A DNA stretch of 64,000 nt. Origin: Streptococcus suis (lineage in GTDB: Bacteria; Bacillota; Bacilli; Lactobacillales; Streptococcaceae). Both the position numbers and the translations under genes were made by a program. Positions 53,955 through 61,987 of this stretch are shown piece by piece. The notes under the pieces are model-generated. The model had not been told where the DNA came from and searched no databases. It saw only the letters and a list, made by a program, of their open reading frames with translations. The DNA lies in NCBI RefSeq assembly GCF_024509555.1, contig NZ_JAMWEL010000004.1, positions 62,001 to 126,000 of the forward strand. The letters run 5' to 3'. How positions within the stretch are numbered: position 1 is the stretch's first letter; each line of letters opens with the position of its first letter.

Positions 53955-54835
53955 GAATTGAGGAACTAATACAGTTACAACCAAGTATATTTCAGCGATT
54001 TGTGACTATTTTGGAGCAAGGCCGACTGGCCCATGCCTATCTGTTTTCTGGTGATTTTGCCAGTTATGAAATGGCTATTTTTCTAAGTCAGTCCCTCTTT
54101 TGTCAGGAGAAAGTCGGTGTTTTACCTTGTCAGAATTGTCGAACTTGTCGTTTGATTGAAGCGGGTGAGTTTTCAGATGTGACCTTGCTAGCTCCTCAGG
54201 GCAATATCATCAAGACAGAAACTGTTCGTGAATTGGTCAAGAATTTTTCCCAATCTGGTTTTGAATCTAGTAAACAGGTTTTCATCATTCGGGATGCAGA
54301 AAAAATGCATGCAAATGCAGCCAATTCCCTCCTCAAAGTGATTGAAGAGCCTCAATCGGACATTCATATTTTTCTTCTGACTAATCAGGAAGAAGCAGTG
54401 CTTCCAACCATTAAGAGCCGGACACAAATAATTGGTTTTCCGAAAAATCTGCCAGCCTTGGAACGCATGTTGGAAGAAGAAGGCTTGTTGAAAACTGAAG
54501 CATCTCTATTGGCTCGACTGGTCTCCAGTCAAGAAGAGGCAAGAAAGTTGGCAGAAAATAAACATTTCTTGGACTTAATTGGCCAGTCCAAAAAGTTTAT
54601 CGATTTGCTCCTAGGCAACCCTAATCAAGCTTATTTGCAAGTAGGGACTTTAGTTGCATTGGCTTTGGAAAAAGCAGAGCAGGGGCGCTTGTTTGACTTG
54701 CTCAGTTTATTGTTGGCTGAGAGGATGATGGAGGAAAGTGCACGAGAACAAATGGATGCAGTCTTGAAAGCTAAACACATGTGGCAGGCCAATGTTAGTC
54801 TACAAAATAGTTTAGAATTTTTGACTCTAAAATAA
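53951..54835 (+). CDS. holB: DNA polymerase III delta' subunit
   Basis: 294-residue clamp-loader subunit. N-terminal AAA+-like domain with HAYLFSG and a Cys cluster ([16 protein letters not shown]) that binds zinc, then the sensor region [13 protein letters not shown]. The Walker A is degenerate, as normal for delta'. Starts inside the tmk stop and is followed 15 bp later by yabA. Confidence 0.92.
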   Translation: MRIEELIQLQPSIFQRFVTILEQGRLAHAYLFSGDFASYEMAIFLSQSLFCQEKVGVLPCQNCRTCRLIEAGEFSDVTLLAPQGNIIKTETVRELVKNFSQSGFESSKQVFIIRDAEKMHANAANSLLKVIEEPQSDIHIFLLTNQEEAVLPTIKSRTQIIGFPKNLPALERMLEEEGLLKTEASLLARLVSSQEEARKLAENKHFLDLIGQSKKFIDLLLGNPNQAYLQVGTLVALALEKAEQGRLFDLLSLLLAERMMEESAREQMDAVLKAKHMWQANVSLQNSLEFLTLK

Positions 54836-54850
54836 ACAGAAAGGAAGACC

Positions 54851-55168
54851 ATGGATAAGAAAGAAATTTTTGATTCCCTTGATGATTTTTCACAGAATCT
54901 ATTGACTACATTGGCAGAAGTCGATGCCATAAAAAAACATTTACAGGGTGTCATTGACGAAAATACGACACTCCGTTTAGAAAATTCTAAACTAAGAGAG
55001 CGTCTTGAAAAAGAAGATAAGACAGGCCATAAGTCTTCCAACTTTGGCAAGGAAAATTTGGAAAATATTTACGAAGATGGTTTCCATATCTGTACCTTTT
55101 CTTATGGACAACGTAGGGACAATGATGAGCCATGCATGTTTTGTATTGAATTATTGAATCGAGATTAA
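54851..55168 (+). CDS. yabA: Replication initiation control protein YabA
   Basis: 105 residues. An N-terminal leucine-zipper coiled coil (about 1-60) tetramerises, and a C-terminal zinc site (FHICTF...EPCMFC) binds DnaA and the clamp DnaN. It restrains over-initiation at oriC. Order holB-yabA-rsmI is conserved in streptococci. SD AAAGGAAG precedes the ATG. Confidence 0.93.
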   Translation: MDKKEIFDSLDDFSQNLLTTLAEVDAIKKHLQGVIDENTTLRLENSKLRERLEKEDKTGHKSSNFGKENLENIYEDGFHICTFSYGQRRDNDEPCMFCIELLNRD

Positions 55169-55169
55169 G

Positions 55170-56033
55170 ATGAAAGTACAAAAATCATTTAAGGGGCAGA
55201 CAAGTTTTGGGAGTCTTTATTTGGTTCCAACTCCAATAGGTAATTTGCAGGATATGACCTTTAGAGCTGTTCAGACATTGAAAGAAGTCGATGTGATTGC
55301 AGCTGAGGATACGCGAAATACAGGTCTCTTGCTCAAACATTTTGAGATTGAAACACGTCAAACCTCCTTCCATGAACACAATGCTCATGAAAAAATTCCT
55401 GTCTTGATTGATTGGCTCAAGTCGGGCCAGTCTATAGCCCAGGTATCTGATGCAGGTCTGCCTTCCATTTCAGATCCAGGTCATGATTTGGTTAAGGCTG
55501 CCATTGAAGAAAGTATTCCAGTTGTGGCACTTCCAGGGGCATCTGCAGGGATTACAGCCTTGATTGCATCTGGTTTGGCCCCACAACCTCATATTTTCTA
55601 CGGATTTTTACCGCGAAAAGCAGGGCAGCAAAAGGATTTTTTCCAAGAAAAGCGTGCCTATCCTGAAACGCAGATTTTCTATGAGTCTCCTTATCGTGTT
55701 GCAGATACCTTGGAGAACATGCTTTCTGTCTATGGAGATCGCCAGGTAACGGTTGTTCGAGAATTGACCAAGTTATACGAAGAATACCAGAGAGGAAGCA
55801 TTTCCGAATTACTAGAGTATCTGGAAGAAAATACTCTTAAGGGAGAGTGTCTAATTATCGTGGCAGGTGCTGGAGAAGAAGAATTGCCGTCAGCAGATGA
55901 TGTGGATTTGAAAGCTGAGGTGGAAAAAGAAATTGCAGCTGGTCGCAAACCCAACCAGGCTATAAAGGAAGTGGCCAAACGCTACCAACTCAAAAAACAA
56001 GAAGTATATGATGTATATCATGGACTAGGCTGA
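55170..56033 (+). CDS. rsmI: 16S rRNA (cytidine1402-2'-O)-methyltransferase RsmI
   Basis: 287-residue SAM-dependent tetrapyrrole-methylase-fold enzyme acting on the ribosomal P site. Motifs YLVPTPIGNLQDMTFRA (17-33), AAEDTRNTGLLLKHF, SDAGLPSISDPG and ALPGASA. Starts 1 bp after yabA. The terminator hairpin begins before its stop codon. Confidence 0.95.
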   Translation: MKVQKSFKGQTSFGSLYLVPTPIGNLQDMTFRAVQTLKEVDVIAAEDTRNTGLLLKHFEIETRQTSFHEHNAHEKIPVLIDWLKSGQSIAQVSDAGLPSISDPGHDLVKAAIEESIPVVALPGASAGITALIASGLAPQPHIFYGFLPRKAGQQKDFFQEKRAYPETQIFYESPYRVADTLENMLSVYGDRQVTVVRELTKLYEEYQRGSISELLEYLEENTLKGECLIIVAGAGEEELPSADDVDLKAEVEKEIAAGRKPNQAIKEVAKRYQLKKQEVYDVYHGLG

Positions 56034-56046
56034 GCCTAGTCTTTTT
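56023..56046 (+). terminator. Intrinsic terminator overlapping the rsmI stop codon
   Basis: GACTAGGC/GCCTAGTC with a TGA loop that is the stop codon itself, then five T. Confidence 0.88.
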
Positions 56047-56051
56047 CCGTA

Positions 56052-56107
56052 TCTTTTCTGAGAATTTAGCTTATTTTATGGAATTTTCTGAATTCTTGTG
56101 ATATAAT
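56052..56107 (+). promoter_or_regulatory. serC promoter region with two CodY-like boxes
   Basis: TCTTTTCTGAGAATT (56052-56066) and AATTTTCTGAATTCT (56082-56096) each match the CodY consensus at 12 of 15 positions. The -10 is TATAAT (56102-56107) with TG one base upstream. Amino acid biosynthesis downstream fits CodY control. Confidence 0.5.
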
Positions 56108-56135
56108 GAACACATTACATTTTTGGAGGGATTTT

Positions 56136-57227
56136 ATGACAATCTACAACTTCTCTGCAGGTCCTGCAGTATTGCCAAAACCAGTGCTTGAACGTGCCCA
56201 AGCTGAATTCTTGGATTACAATGGTTCGGGAATGAGTGTTTTGGAGATGTCCCATCGCTCCAAAGACTTCGATGATATTATCAAAGGCGCTGAAGCAACA
56301 CTGCGTGAACTGATGGCTATTCCGGATAACTACAAGGTGTTGTTCTTGCAAGGTGGAGCATCTTTGGAATTTACTATGATTCCTCTCAATTTTGCCCAAG
56401 GTAAAAAAGCCTACTACCTTGTAGGTGGTTCATGGGGTAAGAAAGCCTATACAGAGGCAGTGAAACTATCTAAGACTATTGACTTTGAACCAATCTTGCT
56501 GGGCTCAACAGAAGATATCACCTATGCAGAATTGCCAACTTTTGATAAAAACGATATCGATCCAAACGCAGCCTATGTACATTTGACAACCAACAATACC
56601 ATTGAAGGTACTGCTGTTTACGACATTCCAGATACAAATGGCGTTCCCATCATCGCTGATATGTCTTCAAACATCTTGGCGGCACGCTACAATGTGGAAG
56701 ATTTTGCCATGATTTATGCTGGCGCTCAGAAGAACATTGGTCCTGCTGGTGTGACTGTTGTCATTATCCGAGAGGATTTCCTTAATGATCAACCAATGCT
56801 TTCAAGCATGTTGGACTACCGTATCCAAGCAGAAAACGAGTCATTATATAACACACCACCTGCATACTCAATCTACATTTCTAAGCTAGTATTTGAATGG
56901 GTCAAGGAAATCGGTGGTGTGGATGAAATGGAAAAAATCAACCGCGAAAAGTCTGGCTTGCTTTATGACTACATTGATCAGTCTAATTTCTACAAAAATC
57001 CAGTTCGTAAAAAAGAAGAGCGTTCAGTAGCTAATATTCCATTTGTGTCCCCAAGTGAAGAGCTGGATACCAAATTTGTCAAAGAAGCGACAGCAGCAGG
57101 CTTCAAGAACATTAAGGGACACCGCTCTGTTGGCGGTATGCGAGCATCACTCTACAATGCCTTCCCACGCCAAGGTGTGGTCGACTTGATTGACTTCATG
57201 AAGAAATTTGCAGCGGAGAATGCTTAA
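56136..57227 (+). CDS. serC: Phosphoserine aminotransferase
   Basis: 363-residue PLP enzyme, second step of serine synthesis (3-phosphohydroxypyruvate to phosphoserine). Begins [22 protein letters not shown] lysine is K199 in [12 protein letters not shown]; ends with the substrate-binding [15 protein letters not shown]. Start ATG 56136 has SD TTGGAGGG; an upstream in-frame ATG lies in the promoter. Stop overlaps the next gene by one base. Confidence 0.95.
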   Translation: MTIYNFSAGPAVLPKPVLERAQAEFLDYNGSGMSVLEMSHRSKDFDDIIKGAEATLRELMAIPDNYKVLFLQGGASLEFTMIPLNFAQGKKAYYLVGGSWGKKAYTEAVKLSKTIDFEPILLGSTEDITYAELPTFDKNDIDPNAAYVHLTTNNTIEGTAVYDIPDTNGVPIIADMSSNILAARYNVEDFAMIYAGAQKNIGPAGVTVVIIREDFLNDQPMLSSMLDYRIQAENESLYNTPPAYSIYISKLVFEWVKEIGGVDEMEKINREKSGLLYDYIDQSNFYKNPVRKKEERSVANIPFVSPSEELDTKFVKEATAAGFKNIKGHRSVGGMRASLYNAFPRQGVVDLIDFMKKFAAENA

Positions 57228-57784
57228 TGGAAATCCGTCTTGCGCATCCCAATGAAGTAGGATCAATTTGTCAGATTATTGATCAGGCAAAGGCTTTTCT
57301 AGCAACTTCTGGCAGTAGCCAGTGGCAAGGGGTCTATCCTAATCAAGATACGATTTTTGATGATATTTTAAGTGGCAAGGGCTATGTTGGTCTGGTGGAC
57401 GGAAAAGTTGCTGTTTATGCGGCTGTATTTCGTGGGACAGAGGCTGCCTATGAAGCTATTTATGACGGCAAGTGGCAGCACAATAATCCTCTCTATACTA
57501 CTATTCACCGTGTGGCGGTTGCTGAAGGTTTTCGTGGTCAAGGTGTGGTTCAGACCTTCCTACAAGGGATTATTGAAGGGCAAAAGGGCCCAGACTTCCG
57601 ATGTGACACCCATGAGAAAAATCAGCCCATGCAACATATTCTAGAAAAGCTAGGCTTTGTCTATTGTGGCAAAATTCCCTTGGACGGCGAACGCCTAGCC
57701 TACCAAAAAATCAAGCATAAGAGCGAACGTAGTCTCTATCACGAGATAAGTGAAGACGATCGTTGGTTGCTTGGAAATAATTAA
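57227..57784 (+). CDS. GNAT family acetyltransferase in the serine operon
   Basis: 185-residue acetyltransferase of unknown substrate. Acetyl-CoA motif VAEGFRGQGVVQTFLQG (about residues 98-114) after the strand YTTIHRVAV, and the closing HILEKLGFVYCG. Start overlaps the serC stop (TAATG), so the two are coupled. It is regularly found between serC and serA in streptococci. A strong hairpin follows, partly separating serA. Confidence 0.87.
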   Translation: MEIRLAHPNEVGSICQIIDQAKAFLATSGSSQWQGVYPNQDTIFDDILSGKGYVGLVDGKVAVYAAVFRGTEAAYEAIYDGKWQHNNPLYTTIHRVAVAEGFRGQGVVQTFLQGIIEGQKGPDFRCDTHEKNQPMQHILEKLGFVYCGKIPLDGERLAYQKIKHKSERSLYHEISEDDRWLLGNN

Positions 57785-57801
57785 AAATATGAAAGAAAGT
57801 T

Positions 57802-57825
57802 AGGCGGAAGCTCTTCCGCCTTTTT
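57802..57825 (+). terminator. Hairpin between the GNAT gene and serA
   Basis: AGGCGGAAG/CTTCCGCCT with a 2-nt loop and T-run, only 12 bp before the serA ATG. No promoter can be fitted after it, so serA probably depends on read-through; this looks like an internal attenuator. Confidence 0.75.
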
Positions 57826-57836
57826 AGGTAAGAATA

Positions 57837-59018
57837 ATGGTATTTAGCGTACGAACCTTTAACAATATTAACCAAGTTGGTCTCAAGGAATTGGGTAATA
57901 AATTCCAGATTGACGGAGACCATGCGGCAAATCCAGATGCTTTTATCATCCGTTCTGAAAACTTGCACGGCTTTGATTTTCCAGAAAATTTGAAAGCCAT
58001 TGCACGTGCGGGTGCAGGGACTAACAATATTCCAATCGAAGAGGCAACAGAGAAAGGTATTGTTGTCTTTAACACTCCAGGTGCCAATGCCAATGCCGTA
58101 AAAGAGGCGGTGCTTGCTTCTATCCTCTTGTCTGCGCGTGACTATATTGGTGCTACTGCTTGGACAAATACATTGACAGGTGATGATGTTCCTAAGCAGG
58201 TTGAAGCAGGTAAGAAGCAGTTTGCAGGGACAGAGATATCAGGCAAAACTTTGGGTGTTATCGGACTGGGTGCTATCGGTGCCCGTATTGCTAACGATGC
58301 TCGCCGTCTGGGTATGAATGTACTTGGTTACGATCCGTATGTGTCTGTTGAAACAGCTTGGACTATCTCAAGTCACGTCAAACGTGTAGATGATTTGAAA
58401 GAAATCTTTACCAATGCTGACTACATTACTGTTCATGTTCCTTTGACAGACAAAACACGTAGTTTATTTAATGCGAATAGTTTTGGTCAAATGAAGAAAG
58501 GGACAACCTTAATCAACTTCGCCCGTGGTGAGTTGGTTAACAATGCCGACCTGTTTGAAGCTATCGAAGCAGGAGTTATCAAGAACTACATCACTGACTT
58601 TGGTACAGAAGAAGTGCTTAATAAGGACCACATTATCGTCTTCCCACACGTTGGTGGTTCAACAGAAGAAGCGGAGCTCAACTGTGCCATTGCGGCTGGT
58701 CAGACCATTAGTCGTTTTATGGAGACTGGTGAAATCATCAACTCAGTCAATTTCCCAAATGTCAAACAGTTCTTGGATGCTCCCTATCGGATTACCCTTA
58801 TCAACAAAAACATTCCAAACATGGTGGCAAAAATTACCACAGCCGTGTCTGAATTAGGAATCAACATTGACAACATTATCAACAAGTCAAAAGGTGACTA
58901 TGCCTATACCTTGTTGGACTTGGATGAAGCAGACAAGGCAAAAATCGACCAGTTGGTTGCCAAATTTGAAGCAACGGAAGCTATTGTCAAGGTCCGCGTC
59001 ATTAAAAATAAAAACTAA
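57837..59018 (+). CDS. serA: D-3-phosphoglycerate dehydrogenase
   Basis: 393-residue NAD-dependent first enzyme of serine synthesis. NAD motif GVIGLGAIGARIAND, substrate Arg in FARGE, catalytic HVGGST, and a C-terminal ACT domain (about 320-393; GINIDNIINKSKGDYAYTLLDLDE) that senses serine. The SD is weak (AGGTAAG), and a terminator-like hairpin lies just upstream, so output may be tuned separately from serC. Confidence 0.94.
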   Translation: MVFSVRTFNNINQVGLKELGNKFQIDGDHAANPDAFIIRSENLHGFDFPENLKAIARAGAGTNNIPIEEATEKGIVVFNTPGANANAVKEAVLASILLSARDYIGATAWTNTLTGDDVPKQVEAGKKQFAGTEISGKTLGVIGLGAIGARIANDARRLGMNVLGYDPYVSVETAWTISSHVKRVDDLKEIFTNADYITVHVPLTDKTRSLFNANSFGQMKKGTTLINFARGELVNNADLFEAIEAGVIKNYITDFGTEEVLNKDHIIVFPHVGGSTEEAELNCAIAAGQTISRFMETGEIINSVNFPNVKQFLDAPYRITLINKNIPNMVAKITTAVSELGINIDNIINKSKGDYAYTLLDLDEADKAKIDQLVAKFEATEAIVKVRVIKNKN

Positions 59019-59020
59019 GT

Positions 59021-59515
59021 ATGTACTTAAAAACGATCTATCAAAGTCCACTTGGACCTATGTCTCTTGTTGCTAGTGATAGGGGCTTGCGAGGTGCCTG
59101 GTTTGAGGACCAGAAGTATTTTGAACGAGGACTAACTGAAGAACCAGTTCTAGGCTCACATCCTATTTTGGATCAGACCAGTCTCTTGCTGGATGCTTAT
59201 TTTTCAGGTCAAGATGTAGATTTTTCTAGCCTGACGCTTGAAGCTATTGGAACGGAATTTCAGGAAAAAGTCTGGGCTCTATTGAAAGAAATTACTCATG
59301 GACAGACGACTAGCTATGGACAACTTGCCCAGCAACTAGGAGTCTGTTCAGGGCAGGCAGTCGGTGGAGCAGTTGGGCGAAATCCTTATTCTGTCATCGT
59401 TCCCTGTCACCGTGTTCTCAATCAAAAAGGGCAGTTGACAGGCTATGCTGGAGGATTGGATAAAAAAATCTGGCTCTTGCAACACGAAAATCCATACTTT
59501 GAGGTGAAACAATGA
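59021..59515 (+). CDS. ogt: Methylated-DNA-[protein]-cysteine S-methyltransferase
   Basis: 164-residue DNA repair protein that takes O6-methyl from guanine onto Cys129 in the motif VPCHRV. GRNPYSVI and the downstream GYAGGLDKKIWLL complete the signature. Starts 2 bp after serA; its end overlaps the next gene by 4 bp (ATGA). Confidence 0.93.
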   Translation: MYLKTIYQSPLGPMSLVASDRGLRGAWFEDQKYFERGLTEEPVLGSHPILDQTSLLLDAYFSGQDVDFSSLTLEAIGTEFQEKVWALLKEITHGQTTSYGQLAQQLGVCSGQAVGGAVGRNPYSVIVPCHRVLNQKGQLTGYAGGLDKKIWLLQHENPYFEVKQ

Positions 59516-59865
59516 TTTTATACTATGAATATCCCAAATGTTCGACCTGTCGAGCAGCAAAAGCAGAGCTGAAAAGTTTGGGCTTGGAATTTGAAGCTAT
59601 TGATATCAAGACAACTCCTCCAAGTGCTGACCAGCTCAAATCCTGGATGGAAGCAACAGGTTTAGACTTGAAAAAGTATTTCAATACTTCAGGCAATAGT
59701 TACCGCGAACTTGGTCTGAAGGATAAATTTGACAGTTTAACGGTGGATCAAGCATTAGACTTATTAGCTAATGATGGTATGCTGATCAAACGCCCCCTCT
59801 TGATACAAGATGGTAAAATCTTGCAGATTGGCTATCGTACAAAATATGAAAATCTCGGTTTATAG
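59512..59865 (+). CDS. ArsC/Spx-like thioredoxin-fold protein (arsenate reductase family)
   Basis: 117 residues. N-terminal CSTC (residues 10-13) in a thioredoxin fold, LKKYFNTSGNSYRELGLKDK and LIKRPLLIQDGKILQIGYR at the end. This is the YffB/SpxA-like subgroup of ArsC proteins. Arsenate reduction cannot be assumed; no ars genes are nearby. Overlaps ogt by 4 bp. Confidence 0.87.
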   Translation: MILYYEYPKCSTCRAAKAELKSLGLEFEAIDIKTTPPSADQLKSWMEATGLDLKKYFNTSGNSYRELGLKDKFDSLTVDQALDLLANDGMLIKRPLLIQDGKILQIGYRTKYENLGL

Positions 59866-59880
59866 GGCCGAGATTTTTTG
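59850..59880 (+). terminator. Intrinsic terminator of the serine operon
   Basis: AAATCTCGG/CCGAGATTT with a 9-nt loop containing the stop codon, then T-run. Confidence 0.88.
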
Positions 59881-59906
59881 ACTATAGTCAAATGCATTTG
59901 CTTTCA

Positions 59907-59970
59907 GCCAAGGAACTGAGGAGCAGGTAGTACTAGGGTTTGGCAAGCCGACAATGACGATGTATCAACG
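59907..59970. repeat. Short intergenic repeat, copy 1
   Basis: Shares ACTGAGG, CAG and ACTAGGGTTTG followed by GCCGA and TGAC in the same order and spacing with 63763-63825. Non-coding; both copies lie in intergenic regions. Confidence 0.6.
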
Positions 59971-60004
59971 CTAATGCAAGTACCTCTATTTTTGGGAATA
60001 AGTC

Positions 60005-60901
60005 CTATAGAGCGTATTCAACAGTGATGTACTCATGGTGCTGTTTGAGCGTATCAAGGATATGGGGTTTCTTGGCTACAAGTTGCCGCATGATGTCATG
60101 TTCCAGTTCATGAAGGTGAATTTTTATTTTTACCTGCATACCTTGCTTATAGATATGAATATCCACGTCCTCTGTTTCCTCTAAGTATTGTTCTAAGATT
60201 TCATATAAACATTCTTGAATTTCAGGTAGATGGACAGTACCGTGGGCAAGTTCTTTGAAGGAGGATATGAGTAGGGTGAGGGGTTCCTTGAATGAGATCA
60301 GGGCAAGTGCAAGGGTTACGAAGAAATCACCTGTATAATGCAGAAAATCCATAGGGCTCTTGTTAGGGATAAAAGCAAGAAATAGAAAAGCGATACCAAT
60401 GGCGGCTGAAATCAAGCCGTCAATCAAGTTTCCTTTGGCCTCAGCTGCAATGATGGTTGAGATATTGCCGGTTTTTTGATTCATATAGCGATTGTAGCCA
60501 TACAGACCGAAGCAAACAAAAAGCATGATACTGGTGTAGGGGATAACAGGCCCCGTTGTCATCTGGTGCCCAATGCCATGGACAAAATAGGCAAAGGCTG
60601 TCGCTGCTGTTTCCAAAACTGCAAAAACAAGCAGGAGTAAGGTAGCCAAGGATTTCATAATGGCATAGAGTGGTTCAAGAAAGTGAAGTCCTTGAGGAAA
60701 GGTTGCTGTTCTTCGGTGGCTATTTTTGGAAATATAGACAGCAACAATTGATGATACAAAAGCAATTAGGGAGAAGACACTGTCTAAGAGAAGGGCGTTT
60801 AAATCGGTCATAATGTAGACTGCCAGACCTGCCAAACCACTGAGCCCATTGACTAGGGCAGAGATGGTTAAAGAGCGCGCTTCAATTTTTTTTGGATCCA
60901 T
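60005..60901 (-). CDS. Cation diffusion facilitator (CDF) family transporter
   Basis: 298-residue membrane protein with about six helices and a cytoplasmic C-terminal domain (about 205-298). Site motifs LLLDSVFSLIAFVSS in TM2 and KGNLIDGLISAAIG in TM5. The usual His of the HxxxD pair in TM5 is Asn here, which may alter metal choice (Mn, Fe or Zn cannot be assigned). A consensus cre overlaps its -35. SD GGAGGAGAT precedes the ATG. Confidence 0.85.
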   Translation of the reverse strand: MDPKKIEARSLTISALVNGLSGLAGLAVYIMTDLNALLLDSVFSLIAFVSSIVAVYISKNSHRRTATFPQGLHFLEPLYAIMKSLATLLLLVFAVLETAATAFAYFVHGIGHQMTTGPVIPYTSIMLFVCFGLYGYNRYMNQKTGNISTIIAAEAKGNLIDGLISAAIGIAFLFLAFIPNKSPMDFLHYTGDFFVTLALALISFKEPLTLLISSFKELAHGTVHLPEIQECLYEILEQYLEETEDVDIHIYKQGMQVKIKIHLHELEHDIMRQLVAKKPHILDTLKQHHEYITVEYAL

Positions 60902-60933
60902 TTCATCTCCTCCTTAACTAGTTCACTAAAATT

Positions 60934-60962
60934 AGTATACTATATTTTGTAATCGGTTTCAA
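60934..60962 (-). promoter_or_regulatory. CDF transporter promoter with a consensus cre over the -35
   Basis: On the minus strand: TTGAAA (60957-60962), 17 bp, TATACT (60934-60939). TGTAATCGGTTTCA (60948-60961 on +) fits the cre consensus TGWAANCGNTNWCA at every position. Binding there would block the -35, predicting CcpA repression. Confidence 0.75.
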
Positions 60963-60971
60963 AAATCTTGC

Positions 60972-61002
60972 CTTAAAGAAAAAGAGGGTTTTCCCTCTTT
61001 TA
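60972..61002 (-). terminator. Intrinsic terminator of exoA
   Basis: AAAGAGGG/CCCTCTTT with a 4-nt loop and T-run on the minus strand; overlaps the exoA stop codon. Confidence 0.88.
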
Positions 61003-61830
61003 TGGTAAATCAATTTCCATGACAATCGGTGTGTGGTCTTGGCGGGCACCAGAATCAATCATGTCTGACTTGGTTACCTTATCAGCGATACGGTCGCTGA
61101 CCAACCAGTAGTCAATTCTCCAGCCTGTGTTGTTGATTTTGCTGGTACGGCTACGTTGAGCCCACCAAGTATAGGCGTTGAGGACATCCCCATGTAAGTG
61201 GCGGAAGGTATCAGTAAATCCTTTAGCAAGTAGATTTGTAAATCCTTCCCGCTCTTCGTCTGTAAATCCTGGTGACTGGCGGTTGCTAGCCGGGTTGGCC
61301 AAGTCTATTTCCTTGTGGGCAACGTTGTAGTCACCTGTGGCTAGGACTGGTTTTTGGCTGTCAAGCTGTGATAGGTATTCAGCATACTGGACGTCCCAGA
61401 TTTGGCGGTCTGAGAGTCTCTTCAAGCCATCGCCAGCATTTGGCGTATAAACTTGGGTAACATAGTAGTCATCAAATTCCAGCGTGATGATGCGTCCCTC
61501 AGAATCCATAGTGGTAGGAGCACCAATTTCTGGGAAGCTGATAGTTGGTGTTAGGTGATCTTTATAAAGGAAGAGGGTCCCCGCATAGCCCTTGCGTGCA
61601 GGTTCAACGGATGAACGCCAGGTAGTGGCATAGCCTGGGAAGTAGCCTTCGAGGATTTCCAAGTGCTTCTTGGTTGGCCCCTTGTCAGAGAGTTTGGTTT
61701 CCTGAATGGCAATAATGTCGGCATCTTCCGCAACTAGCGTGTCAATGACGGAACGGGATAGGAGGGCGCGTGGGGATTCAGCTGTCAGAGCAGCATTGAG
61801 GGAATCAATGTTCCAAGAAATGAGTTTCAT
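61000..61830 (-). CDS. exoA: Exodeoxyribonuclease III / AP endonuclease
   Basis: 276-residue Mg-dependent base-excision repair nuclease. Motifs ISWNIDSLNA, IAIQETKLSD (metal Glu), VYTPNAGDG, ATGDYNVAH (catalytic Asp/Asn) and the terminal RQDHTPIVMEI (catalytic His). Length equals pneumococcal ExoA. Divergent from the large membrane protein gene. Confidence 0.95.
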   Translation of the reverse strand: MKLISWNIDSLNAALTAESPRALLSRSVIDTLVAEDADIIAIQETKLSDKGPTKKHLEILEGYFPGYATTWRSSVEPARKGYAGTLFLYKDHLTPTISFPEIGAPTTMDSEGRIITLEFDDYYVTQVYTPNAGDGLKRLSDRQIWDVQYAEYLSQLDSQKPVLATGDYNVAHKEIDLANPASNRQSPGFTDEEREGFTNLLAKGFTDTFRHLHGDVLNAYTWWAQRSRTSKINNTGWRIDYWLVSDRIADKVTKSDMIDSGARQDHTPIVMEIDLP

Positions 61831-61947
61831 ATCGGTTCCTTTTCTAGTTTCTTACTGTTTTACATTATACCAAAAATCCCTTTTTCAAGCGAACAAGGGA
61901 ATTTGAAAAAATTTTTCAATTTTTGTGTTACAGTATTAAAAGTATGG

Positions 61948-61953
61948 TACAAT
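61948..61953 (+). promoter_or_regulatory. -10 of the 61988 gene
   Basis: TGG-TACAAT extended -10, 34 bp before the start codon; -35 is weak. Confidence 0.45.
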
Positions 61954-61987
61954 AGTAACAAAGAAATCTTTGTTTTCGGAGGTTGTT

